Shown: piece after piece, positions 30,996 through 40,711 of the stretch
How positions within the stretch are numbered: the stretch's first letter is position 1
How the letters are laid out: the number at the start of each line of letters is the position of its first letter
Source of the DNA: Schistosoma haematobium
Lineage: Eukaryota; Platyhelminthes; Trematoda; Strigeidida; Schistosomatidae
DNA: 64,000 nucleotides
Direction of reading: 5' to 3'
Assembly: GCF_000699445.3 (NCBI RefSeq)
Contig: NC_067197.1
Coordinates: forward strand, 33,339,809 to 33,403,808
The notes under the pieces: model-generated
What the model saw: only the letters and a program-made list of their open reading frames with translations
Databases searched by the model: none
Told to the model about the DNA's origin: nothing
Made by a program: the position numbers and the translations under genes

Positions 30996-32272
30996 TCAGG
31001 AGTTGTTAACCCATTGTTGTAAGACGCCTCCGATTGCTGAGTCCGATGCGTCTACTGCGATACTAATGGGTGCTTCGGCGTCCTGATGTGCGAGCATTGT
31101 TGCTTTAGCGATCAGTTCCTTAACTGTGGAGAATGCTTTTCGTGCGGTGTCGTCCAAGTTAATGGATTTCGCATTTCCACGAAGTTGGTCGGTTAGCGGT
31201 TTCATAAGTAATGCGCATTTCGGTATGAAACGTCTATAGAAACTTACGAGGCCGTTAAACGTGTGTAATTGCTTGACGGTGGTCGGTTCTGGGTAATCCA
31301 GAATGGCCGCCACTTTGGTTCTAAGGGGTCGGATACCTTGAGCATCGATAGTGTGTCCCAGAAAGTCTGATGATTCGGTTCCGATTTGGCATTTCTGAAC
31401 GTTTACAGTAGTGCCATGTTTTTGTAATCGTTCGAAAACAAGATCCAGATGTTTGAGATGTGATTCTCTGTCCGGACTTGCGATTAGACAGTCGTCAACA
31501 TACGCGTGTACGAAGTTGAGACCTCGAAAAACTTCGTCTACGAATCTTCGGAATGTTTGAGCAGCATTCCTTAGACCGGAAGGCATTCGCAAAAGTTCAT
31601 AGAGTCCGAAGGAAGTTATGATAGCCGTTTTCGGTATGTCGTCAGTAGCCATAGGGATTTGGTTATACGCTTTAACCAAGTCGATTTTCGAAAAGACAGT
31701 TGTACCTTTCAAGGTAGCTGTTAAATCGTGAATGTGAGGCAACGGGTAACGATCGGGAATGGTTTTCGCGTTCAATCGCCGATAGTCACCGGTTGGACGC
31801 CAATCGTTGCTGTCCTTTTTAGGGACCATGTGCAACGGAGATGCATACGGGCTACTTGAAGGTCGTATGATCCCTAAGTCTATCATATGGTCGAATTCGT
31901 TTTTCGCTAACCTTAGCTTTTCGGGAGCTAGTCGTCGTGCTTTAGAAAATACGGGTGGTCCTGTAGTCGCGATGTGATGTGTAACATTGCTGGTTACACA
32001 CGGTAATCTCGGTTGCGTTTGTTGTATCCCAGGGTACTTATCGAGTAGTGGCTGATAGAGTGGGTCTATCATATGTTTAATTGTGACTGGGGATACTCTG
32101 CAACCAGAGAAGGAAGTTACGCAAACGGATAAATTAGTGTTTCCGTCTACTAGCCTCCGTTCGCGCGTATCGATGATCAGATTGTGATGTAGAAGGTCCA
32201 TACCAATGATTGGCATAGAAACATCTGCAACAACGAAAATCCAGTGAATGGGTTTGCGTAAACCCACGTTAA
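30996..32272 (-). pseudogene. pol: pol: reverse transcriptase and RNase H start
   Basis: Typical Ty3/gypsy reverse transcriptase: [35 protein letters not shown] with a catalytic Asp, [18 protein letters not shown] and the YVDD active-site box ([12 protein letters not shown]). The thumb ([14 protein letters not shown]) and the start of RNase H ([18 protein letters not shown]) follow. It copies the element RNA into DNA. Ends at TGA 30,996-30,998. Frame is shifted by one base from the protease at about 32,269-32,272. Confidence 0.9.
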
Positions 32273-32480
32273 GGTAAACGTACATTTGCCATACGTAGCG
32301 ATTGGTTTTCCGTTTGCCGCCTGTAAGTTTAGAGTCGATTCGTGAAGTCGGTCGTTAGGATTTGCTGGGAAAACGCTAACTTCTGCGCCAGTGTCGACGA
32401 GGTAGCGAACTCTCGTTGTCACATCCGTGACGAATAACAGACGGCTTTGTTCGCCGGCTACGGTTGCCGTTAACGCGTGC
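32270..32480 (-). pseudogene. pol: pol: aspartic protease
   Basis: Contains the retropepsin active site VDTGAEVSVFP. Lies in the minus-one frame relative to gag and overlaps its end, as in many Ty3/gypsy elements that use frameshifting. A missing A in a short A run near 32,270 breaks continuity with the reverse transcriptase. Confidence 0.75.
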
Positions 32481-32574
32481 CGGCTTGGAAGTTTCCCGAA
32501 TTGTTTTTCGAGTCACTCGGTTTCGTGTTGGGAAAATTGCATTGTTTTCTGCAACTTCTGGAAAAATTTCCATA

Positions 32575-33303
32575 CTAGTTATGATACCAGCACCAGTCGG
32601 GGTTATCTGTCTCTCGTGGTCTAGAGACAGATCGCTTACGTGAAATGCTTCTACGTGGGGTGCGCGGTCTCTTACGGTCGGTACGAAGACTAAGATAACG
32701 CGTGAGTGTACGACATAACTCGGTTATATCATTCTGAGTCGTTTGAGGTTTGTCTTTGACTGAAAATACCTCGGTAGAAGAAGGTTTCGAAATTTCTAGA
32801 ATGCGGTCGGCAGATGCAGCTAATTCGTCTAAGGCGTAGTTCTGAAACGAGACCAGAACTGCTTGCACCTGTTGGGGAAGTTTTGACAAGAAGAGCTGTT
32901 TGAATAGATCTTCATCGAAAGTTCTAGGGCCTATTACCTCTCTCATCCGTTGCAACATGTCCGTCGCAGAACCGTGTTGCAGGTCGATGTTATTGAAGAG
33001 TTGATCTAACCTTTGTCGATCGGTTAGGTCTCCTCGTTTAAGAATCGAGCGTTTTAAGATTTCGTAAGGATCGGAAACATCACTAGTAAACATACTAGGT
33101 GTTACGCACCTGTCGAATTCGCGCGGTAGTGCCTTGACTACTGCGAGGAATTGTGCACGTGTGTCGATCACGCCGTGCTCGTGGAAGTCGGCTTCTACGT
33201 AGCAGAACCAGGCTTCGATGTTTTCGGGCCAGAAAGGCATCAGTTGAAACGAAGGTGGGGACAAAGTCTTAAGCTTGAGTACTTTAGGTGTCTGTTCAGT
33301 CAT
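32575..33303 (-). pseudogene. gag: gag of the Ty3/gypsy element (242 codons to a TAG)
   Basis: Starts at the ATG of MTEQTPKVLK (33,301-33,303). The capsid-like part is recognisable (PFWPENIEAWFCYVEADF). A basic Arg/Ser-rich stretch and the beginning of the zinc motif (DWCWYHN) follow. TAG 32,575-32,577 then cuts the zinc motif; its two later Cys residues are still readable downstream in the same frame. That frame finally ends at TAA 32,470-32,472. Gag forms the particle that houses reverse transcription. The first 127 codons are identical to the truncated gag in each array unit. Confidence 0.85.
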
Positions 33304-33459
33304 GATGAAATATGAAGTACGATAATGAACGAGGGGAAAATATATATATATCCAAGAAAAAACACGAAAAAAACACAATGTTTAAAAAATAAAAAATAAG
33401 GCAATGATATATAAAAATCCCAAAAAGGAACAGACTCACAGTTGCAATTAGGTGTACCA
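33304..33459 (-). other. Leader between primer site and gag start
   Basis: AT-rich leader with (AT)n and A runs whose lengths differ among array copies. No coding content. Upstream in-frame ATGs in this leader arise only through run-length changes. Confidence 0.6.
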
Positions 33460-33478
33460 GATCACGTCGGTCTCACCA
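33460..33478 (-). promoter_or_regulatory. Primer binding site, tRNA-Trp-like
   Basis: Minus strand TGGTGAGACCGACGTGATC, directly after the LTR end. From memory CsRn1-clade elements prime with tRNA-Trp at TGGTGACCCCGACGTG; this copy differs at two bases. The same site is repeated in every array unit. Confidence 0.72.
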
Positions 33479-33479
33479 A

Positions 33480-33719
33480 TGATGGTGTCACAGGTATTCA
33501 GTGTTTGACAACGCTTCTACCAGTAACACCTTCTAATATATTTCGTTCCCACCCAGAGAAATCAAAAGACAGAGTCGAGGAGATCGGAAGAATATATTCG
33601 GCGATGACCAATATATCGGAATTCTCTGATCTATTCTGGCTATCGATTGCGGTTGATGTTGAGCACGGCGTTACCACACGTGATCTGGACAGAGTCGAGG
33701 AGATCGGAAGAATATATTA
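33480..33719 (-). repeat. 5' LTR of the element, rearranged
   Basis: Matches the array LTRs for about 209 bp, up to CACGTGATCTGG at 33,688. The next 30 bp (33,689-33,718) are an exact copy of 33,569-33,598. The flank then resumes at AAGAAACGTAAAAAC. About 128 bp of U3 are lost. Confidence 0.8.
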
Positions 33720-35271
33720 AGAAACGTAAAAACATGACAATTCTTACAAAGTAAAGAGACAAAATAACCAGTTATACCAATTGTTCCCAAAACATTCATT
33801 TTACGGATGTTTGAAGTGGTTATCCTTTTTGTATGACACAGGATAGCAAAAGTCTACTGTATAATGATCTAAAGAGTATCCTTGGTAATTCTTGGTTATT
33901 TCCGTCTGTATAAATTTCTACAACCATAAATCGCAAACTAAAAGATTTCCTGAGCTGACAATCCGTAATCATAAATTACTTGTCGGTAGATTTTCTTGTT
34001 AATGGAACATTGTGCAGAAGTGATTTATGCAAATGGGAAACGTTTCTTTTATCTGTTCATCAAGTCATTTTAAGTTTCCAATATCTATAGCCCGCCTTAT
34101 AGTTGCAACATTGTTTGTATACGTAAATTAGGAATCAGAGACCTTCAGTCTGCTAAGCGCTTATATTAAGCTGTTTTCGACGCCAGTTCTTTGTACAGGT
34201 GAGTGTCAGTAAGTTGGTGTTCAGATGATAGACCACCTGTTCCAATATGTTTCTCGGTTTTGGGGATCATAGGTTAATACCTTTTCGTTACTTGCAACGT
34301 AAGTCATGTGTAGGGTTAGGAAATAACTGTGCGCGTTATGTTCTCACGTCACATATCTGTCCCCCGGACCTTTAAATTCATTGAAATGAAAGCTGTTCTT
34401 TCAGAAATGAAATTCCAATTTTACGCTGACTCTTCGCTCTCGCATGTTTCATGGTGTTGAAATAATACAGCTCCACATTGGAAAAATAAGTATACTCGAT
34501 GTATTCGTTTGAAAATGGAAACATGAGAGCCTCTGTTAAATATGAACTCTAGTTTTTAGGTTCTCGAATAAATACATCAGCAGTCTTTGAGTGCTCTCAG
34601 TGGGCTATGCTAGTTATTTATTCATCATTTTCTGGATCGAAGGGTTACGGTGGTACTAGAATATCTGTGATAACACCGGTCAAATTCGATATATTAACTC
34701 GTCTTCAAATTAAAAGTGACTGAATATACTGCCCACAAGCAAACTTGTCACTGAGATACAGTGAAGGTAATTAGACATATTGGCCAGCACATATATATGT
34801 GTATTGGATGTCTTAATTGTCGCAATCATTTCCTCAGTTGTAATGTATTTATCAACATTACGTGAGTCCGGACATCAGAAGCTTTTTACTGCACCATCAA
34901 GTTAGATTAGTTAGTTTCATTCAATAACCTTTCTGAATTTGTTATGGTGTTGTTGCAAATAAGCATCAACAAACATTCACAACTTAGTATAATGGTGTTC
35001 CCTGGTACTTAAGGTAGTGATTTATAATGGTAGTTCCGAAGTTCTTATCCATTCGCTTAAAATGTTTGGTAGCAGGTTTGTTTTACAAACATCATAAACT
35101 GTTCTTATTTTCCTCTAAACTACAATCGCTTCGTTTATTTCATAACATTGCAACATTATTGTCTTATGGCTTTTCTACGTGATATCACATGTGTGCCACA
35201 TGATACACCGGTAGTATATCTTCGTACACTGTGTATTATAAATTAATTTTTACCCACCAAGCCTTCGTTAA

Positions 35272-35664
35272 TCAAGCCTTCGTTCTTGGGCCTATTACCT
35301 CTCTCATCCGTTGCAACATGTCCGTCGCAGAACCGTGTTGCAGGTCGATGTTATTGAAGAGTTGATCTAACCTTTGTCGATCGGTTAGGTCTCCTCGTTT
35401 AAGAATCGAGCGTTTTAAGATTTCGTAAGGATCGGAAACATCACTAGTAAACATACTAGGTGTTACGCACCTGTCGAATTCGCGCGGTAGTGCCTTGACT
35501 ACTGCGAGGAATTGTGCACGTGTGTCGATCACGCCGTGCTCGTGGAAGTCGGCTTCTACGTAGCAGAACCAGGCTTCGATGTTTTCGGGCCAGAAAGGCA
35601 TCAGTTGAAACGAAGGTGGGGACAAAGTCTTAAGCTTGAGTACTTTAGGTGTCTGTTCAGTCAT
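35272..35664 (-). pseudogene. Truncated gag' in unit 1
   Basis: MTEQTPKVLK to MREVIGPRT, then KA and a stop contributed by the spacer: 130 codons. The capsid N-terminal part is retained; the C-terminal capsid, basic region and zinc motif are gone. Its nearest upstream promoter would be the LTR of unit 2 (35,839-36,161), with a primer binding site at about 35,819-35,837. Confidence 0.85.
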
Positions 35665-36161
35665 GATGAAATATGAAGTACGATAATGAACGAGGGGAAA
35701 ATATATATATATCCAAGAAAAACACGAAAAAACACAATGTTTAAAAAATAAAAAATAAGGCAATGATATATAAAAATCCCAAAAAGGAACAGACTCACAG
35801 TTGCAATTAGGTGTACCAGATCACGTCGGTCTCACCAATGATGGTGTCACAGGTATTCAGTGTTTGACAACGCTTCTACCAGTAACACCTTCTAATATAT
35901 TTCGTTCCCACCCAGAGAAATCAAAAGACAGAGTCGAGGAGATCGGAAGAATATATTCGGCGATGACCAATATATCGGAATTCTCTGATCTATTCTGGCT
36001 ATCGATTGCGGTTGATGTTGAGCACGGCGTTACCACACGTGATCTGGTGCGGATGCCTGACCGAGCGCCTTCAGCTAGATGAGTCCACTAAAACATATGG
36101 TCAGTATCCAATGTCGAAAACTTACAGAGCTATTTATTTTGGGGATTTATTTACCGCTACA

Positions 36162-37741
36162 ATAGACAGACATTTAAGAAACGTAAAAACATGACAATTC
36201 TTACAAAGTAAAGAGACAAAATAACCAGTTATACCAATTGTTCCCAAAACATTCATTTTACGGATGTTTGAAGTGGTTATCCTTTTTGTATGACACAGGA
36301 TAGCAAAAGTCTACTGTATAATGATCTAAAGAGTATCCTTGGTAATTCTTGGTTATTTCCGTCTGTATAAATTTCTACAACCATAAATCGCAAACTAAAA
36401 GATTTCCTGAGCTGACAATCCGTAATCATAAATTACTTGTCGGTAGATTTTCTTGTTAATGGAACATTGTGCAGAAGTGATTTATGCAAATGGGAAACGT
36501 TTCTTTTATCTGTTCATCAAGTCATTTTAAGTTTCCAATATCTATAGCCCGCCTTATAGTTGCAACATTGTTTGTATACGTAAATTAGGAATCAGAGACC
36601 TTCAGTCTGCTAAGCGCTTATATTAAGCTGTTTTCGACGCCAGTTCTTTGTACAGGTGAGTGTCAGTAAGTTGGTGTTCAGATGATAGACCACCTGTTCC
36701 AATATGTTTCTCGGTTTTGGGGATCATAGGTTAATACCTTTTCGTTACTTGCAACGTAAGTCATGTGTAGGGTTAGGAAATAACTGTGCGCGTTATGTTC
36801 TCACGTCACATATCTGTCCCCGGACCTTTAAATTCATTGAAATGAAAGCTGTTCTTTCAGAAATGAAATTCCAATTTTACGCTGATTCTTCGCTCTCGCA
36901 TGTTTCATGGTGTTGAAATAATACAGCTCCACATTGGAAAAATAAGTATACTCGATGTATTCGTTTGAAAATGGAAACATGAGAGCCTCTGTTAAATATG
37001 AACTCTAGTTTTTAGGTTCTCGAATAAATACATCAGCAGTCTTTGAGTGCTCTCAGTGGGCTATGCTAGTTATTTATTCATCATTTTCTGGATCGAAGGG
37101 TTACGGTGGTACTAGAATATCTGTGATAACACCGGTCAAATTCGATATATTAACTCGTCTTCAAATTAAAAGTGACTGAATATACTGCCCACAAGCAAAC
37201 TTGTCACTGAGATACAGTGAAGGTAATTAGACATATTGGCCAGCACATATATATGTGTATTGGATGTCTTAATTGTCGCAATCATTTCCTCAGTTGTAAT
37301 GTATTTATCAACATTACGTGAGTCCGGACATCAGAAGCTTTTTACTGCACCATCAAGTTAGATTAGTTAGTTTCATTCAATAACCTTTCTGAATTTGTTA
37401 TGGTGTTGTTGCAAATAAGCATCAACAAACATTCACAACTTAGTATAATGGTGTTCCCTGGTACTTAAGGTAGTGATTTATAATGGTAGTTCCGAAGTTC
37501 TTATCCATTCGCTTAAAATGTTTGGTAGCAGGTTTGTTTTACAAACATCATAAACTGTTCTTATTTTCCTCTAAACTACAATCGCTTCGTTTATTTCATA
37601 ACATTGCAACATTATTGTCTTATGGCTTTTCTACGTGATATCACATGTGTGCCACATGATACACCGGTAGTATATCTTCGTACACTGTGTATTATAAATT
37701 AATTTTTACCCACCAAGCCTTCGTTAATCAAGCCTTCGTTC
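36162..37741. repeat. Unit spacer (non-element part), representative copy
   Basis: About 1.58 kb with no similarity that I can see to the LTR element or to other repeats in the window. It has an ATGCAAAT octamer (36,484-36,491), a CAGGTGAGT splice-donor-like string (36,653-36,661), a TCACTG-AGATA-CAGTGA hairpin (37,204-37,220), and palindromes CACATATATATGTG (37,244-37,257) and GTGATATCAC (37,635-37,644). A 70-codon plus-strand frame is destroyed by a C insertion in three units, so it is not treated as a gene. Confidence 0.7.
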
Positions 37742-38120
37742 TTGGGCCTATTACCTCTCTCATCCGTTGCAACATGTCCGTCGCAGAACCGTGTTGCAGG
37801 TCGATGTTATTGAAGAGTTGATCTAACCTTTGTCGATCGGTTAGGTCTCCTCGTTTAAGAATCGAGCGTTTTAAGATTTCGTAAGGATCGGAAACATCAC
37901 TAGTAAACATACTAGGTGTTACGCACCTGTCGAATTCGCGCGGTAGTGCCTTGACTACTGCGAGGAATTGTGCACGTGTGTCGATCACGCCGTGCTCGTG
38001 GAAGTCGGCTTCTACGTAGCAGAACCAGGCTTCGATGTTTTCGGGCCAGAAAGGCATCAGTTGAAACGAAGGTGGGGACAAAGTCTTAAGCTTGAGTACT
38101 TTAGGTGTCTGTTCAGTCAT
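37728..38120 (-). pseudogene. Truncated gag' in unit 2
   Basis: Intact 130-codon frame. Served by the LTR of unit 3 (38,294-38,616). Confidence 0.83.
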
Positions 38121-38255
38121 GATGAAATATGAAGTACGATAATGAACGAGGGGAAAATATATATATATCCAAGAAAAACACGAAAAAACACAATGTTTAA
38201 AAAATAAAAAATAAGGCAATGATATATAAAAATCCCAAAAGGAACAGACTCACAG

Positions 38256-40711
38256 TTGCAATTAGGTGTACCAGATCACGTCGGTCTCACCAATGATGGT
38301 GTCACAGGTATTCAGTGTTTGACAACGCTTCTACCAGTAACACCTTCTAATATATTTCGTTCCCACCCAGAGAAATCAAAAGACAGAGTCGAGGAGATCG
38401 GAAGAATATATTCGGCGATGACCAATATATCGGAATTCTCTGATCTATTCTGGCTATCGATTGCGGTTGATGTTGAGCACGGCGTTACCACACGTGATCT
38501 GGTGCGGATGCCTGACCGAGCGCCTTCAGCTAGATGAGTCCACTAAAACATATGGTCAGTATCCAATGTCGAAAACTTACAGAGCTATTTATTTTGGGGA
38601 TTTATTTACCGCTACAATAGACAGACATTTAAGAAACGTAAAAACATGACAATTCTTACAAAGTAAAGAGACAAAATAACCAGTTATACCAATTGTTCCC
38701 AAAACATTCATTTTACGGATGTTTGAAGTGGTTATCCTTTTTGTATGACACAGGATAGCAAAAGTCTACTGTATAATGATCTAAAGAGTATCCTTGGTAA
38801 TTCTTGGTTATTTCCGTCTGTATAAATTTCTACAACCATAAATCGCAAACTAAAAGATTTCCTGAGCTGACAATCCGTAATCATAAATTACTTGTCGGTA
38901 GATTTTCTTGTTAATGGAACATTGTGCAGAAGTGATTTATGCAAATGGGAAACGTTTCTTTTATCTGTTCATCAAGTCATTTTAAGTTTCCAATATCTAT
39001 AGCCCGCCTTATAGTTGCAACATTGTTTGTATACGTAAATTAGGAATCAGAGACCTTCAGTCTGCTAAGCGCTTATATTAAGCTGTTTTCGACGCCAGTT
39101 CTTTGTACAGGTGAGTGTCAGTAAGTTGGTGTTCAGATGATAGACCACCTGTTCCAATATGTTTCTCGGTTTTGGGGATCATAGGTTAATACCTTTTCGT
39201 TACTTGCAACGTAAGTCATGTGTAGGGTTAGGAAATAACTGTGCGCGTTATGTTCTCACGTCACATATCTGTCCCCGGACCTTTAAATTCATTGAAATGA
39301 AAGCTGTTCTTTCAGAAATGAAATTCCAATTTTACGCTGATTCTTCGCTCTCGCATGTTTCATGGTGTTGAAATAATACAGCTCCACATTGGAAAAATAA
39401 GTATACTCGATGTATTCGTTTGAAAATGGAAACATGAGAGCCTCTGTTAAATATGAACTCTAGTTTTTAGGTTCTCGAATAAATACATCAGCAGTCTTTG
39501 AGTGCTCTCAGTGGGCTATGCTAGTTATTTATTCATCATTTTCTGGATCGAAGGGTTACGGTGGTACTAGAATATCTGTGATAACACCGGTCAAATTCGA
39601 TATATTAACTCGTCTTCAAATTAAAAGTGACTGAATATACTGCCCACAAGCAAACTTGTCACTGAGATACAGTGAAGGTAATTAGACATATTGGCCAGCA
39701 CATATATATGTGTATTGGATGTCTTAATTGTCGCAATCATTTCCTCAGTTGTAATGTATTTATCAACATTACGTGAGTCCGGACATCAGAAGCTTTTTAC
39801 TGCACCATCAAGTTAGATTAGTTAGTTTCATTCAATAACCTTTCTGAATTTGTTATGGTGTTGTTGCAAATAAGCATCAACAAACATTCACAACTTAGTA
39901 TAATGGTGTTCCCTGGTACTTAAGGTAGTGATTTATAATGGTAGTTCCGAAGTTCTTATCCATTCGCTTAAAATGTTTGGTAGCAGGTTTGTTTTACAAA
40001 CATCATAAACTGTTCTTATTTTCCTCTAAACTACAATCGCTTCGTTTATTTCATAACATTGCAACATTATTGTCTTATGGCTTTTCTACGTGATATCACA
40101 TGTGTGCCACATGATACACCGGTAGTATATCTTCGTACACTGTGTATTATAAATTAATTTTTACCCACCAAGCCTTCGTTAATCAAGCCTTCGTTCTTGG
40201 GCCTATTACCTCTCTCATCCGTTGCAACATGTCCGTCGCAGAACCGTGTTGCAGGTCGATGTTATTGAAGAGTTGATCTAACCTTTGTCGATCGGTTAGG
40301 TCTCCTCGTTTAAGAATCGAGCGTTTTAAGATTTCGTAAGGATCGGAAACATCACTAGTAAACATACTAGGTGTTACGCACCTGTCGAATTCGCGCGGTA
40401 GTGCCTTGACTACTGCGAGGAATTGTGCACGTGTGTCGATCACGCCGTGCTCGTGGAAGTCGGCTTCTACGTAGCAGAACCAGGCTTCGATGTTTTCGGG
40501 CCAGAAAGGCATCAGTTGAAACGAAGGTGGGGACAAAGTCTTAAGCTTGAGTACTTTAGGTGTCTGTTCAGTCATGATGAAATATGAAGTACGATAATGA
40601 ACGAGGGGAAAATATATATATATCCAAGAAAAACACGAAAAAACACAATGTTTAAAAAATAAAAAATAAGGCAATGATATATAAAAATCCCAAAAAGGAA
40701 CAGACTCACAG
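38256..40711 (-). repeat. Array unit 3 (2,456 bp)
   Basis: LTR 38,294-38,616, gag' 40,183-40,575. The leader just left of the unit start has AAAA in CCCAAAAGG where most units have A5. Confidence 0.95.
40183..40575 (-). pseudogene. Truncated gag' in unit 3
   Basis: Intact 130-codon frame. Its upstream LTR is the one in unit 4, which has many small deletions. Confidence 0.83.

Larger units (their letters stand above)
28543..33719 (-). mobile_element. CsRn1/Boudicca-like Ty3/gypsy LTR retrotransposon, defective
   Basis: Read on the minus strand the order is 5' LTR (rearranged), tRNA-Trp-like primer binding site, gag, protease, reverse transcriptase, RNase H, integrase, polypurine tract and 3' LTR. 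This is the Ty3/gypsy order. The roughly 320-bp LTRs, a Cys-Trp-Tyr-His start to the gag zinc motif and the Trp-type primer site point to the CsRn1 clade, which includes Boudicca of S. mansoni. Five premature stops and one frameshift make it non-autonomous. Its 5' end is physically continuous with the tandem array to the right. Confidence 0.88.
33442..35800 (-). repeat. Array unit 1 (2,359 bp, edge unit)
   Basis: Contains the parent element's rearranged 5' LTR at 33,480-33,719, spacer 33,719-35,281 and gag' at 35,272-35,664. It is 98 bp short because of the LTR rearrangement. Spacer has C5 at the CCCCGG site and a C where most units have T (GCTGACTC). Confidence 0.93.
35801..38255 (-). repeat. 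Array unit 2 (2,455 bp)
   Basis: LTR 35,839-36,161, spacer 36,162-37,741, gag' 37,728-38,120. Used here as the reference unit. The right LTR border reads GCTACA|ATAGAC. Confidence 0.95.

Noticed and set aside
35801..36082. A 93-codon plus-strand frame repeated in most units (MQLGVPDHVGLTNDG…)
   Set aside because: It is the antisense of the primer site and LTR. It is disrupted in units 1 and 4 and has no protein-like domain.
36704..36916. A 70-codon plus-strand frame in the spacer
   Set aside because: A one-base C-run change removes it in units 1, 8 and 11, so it is not maintained as a gene.
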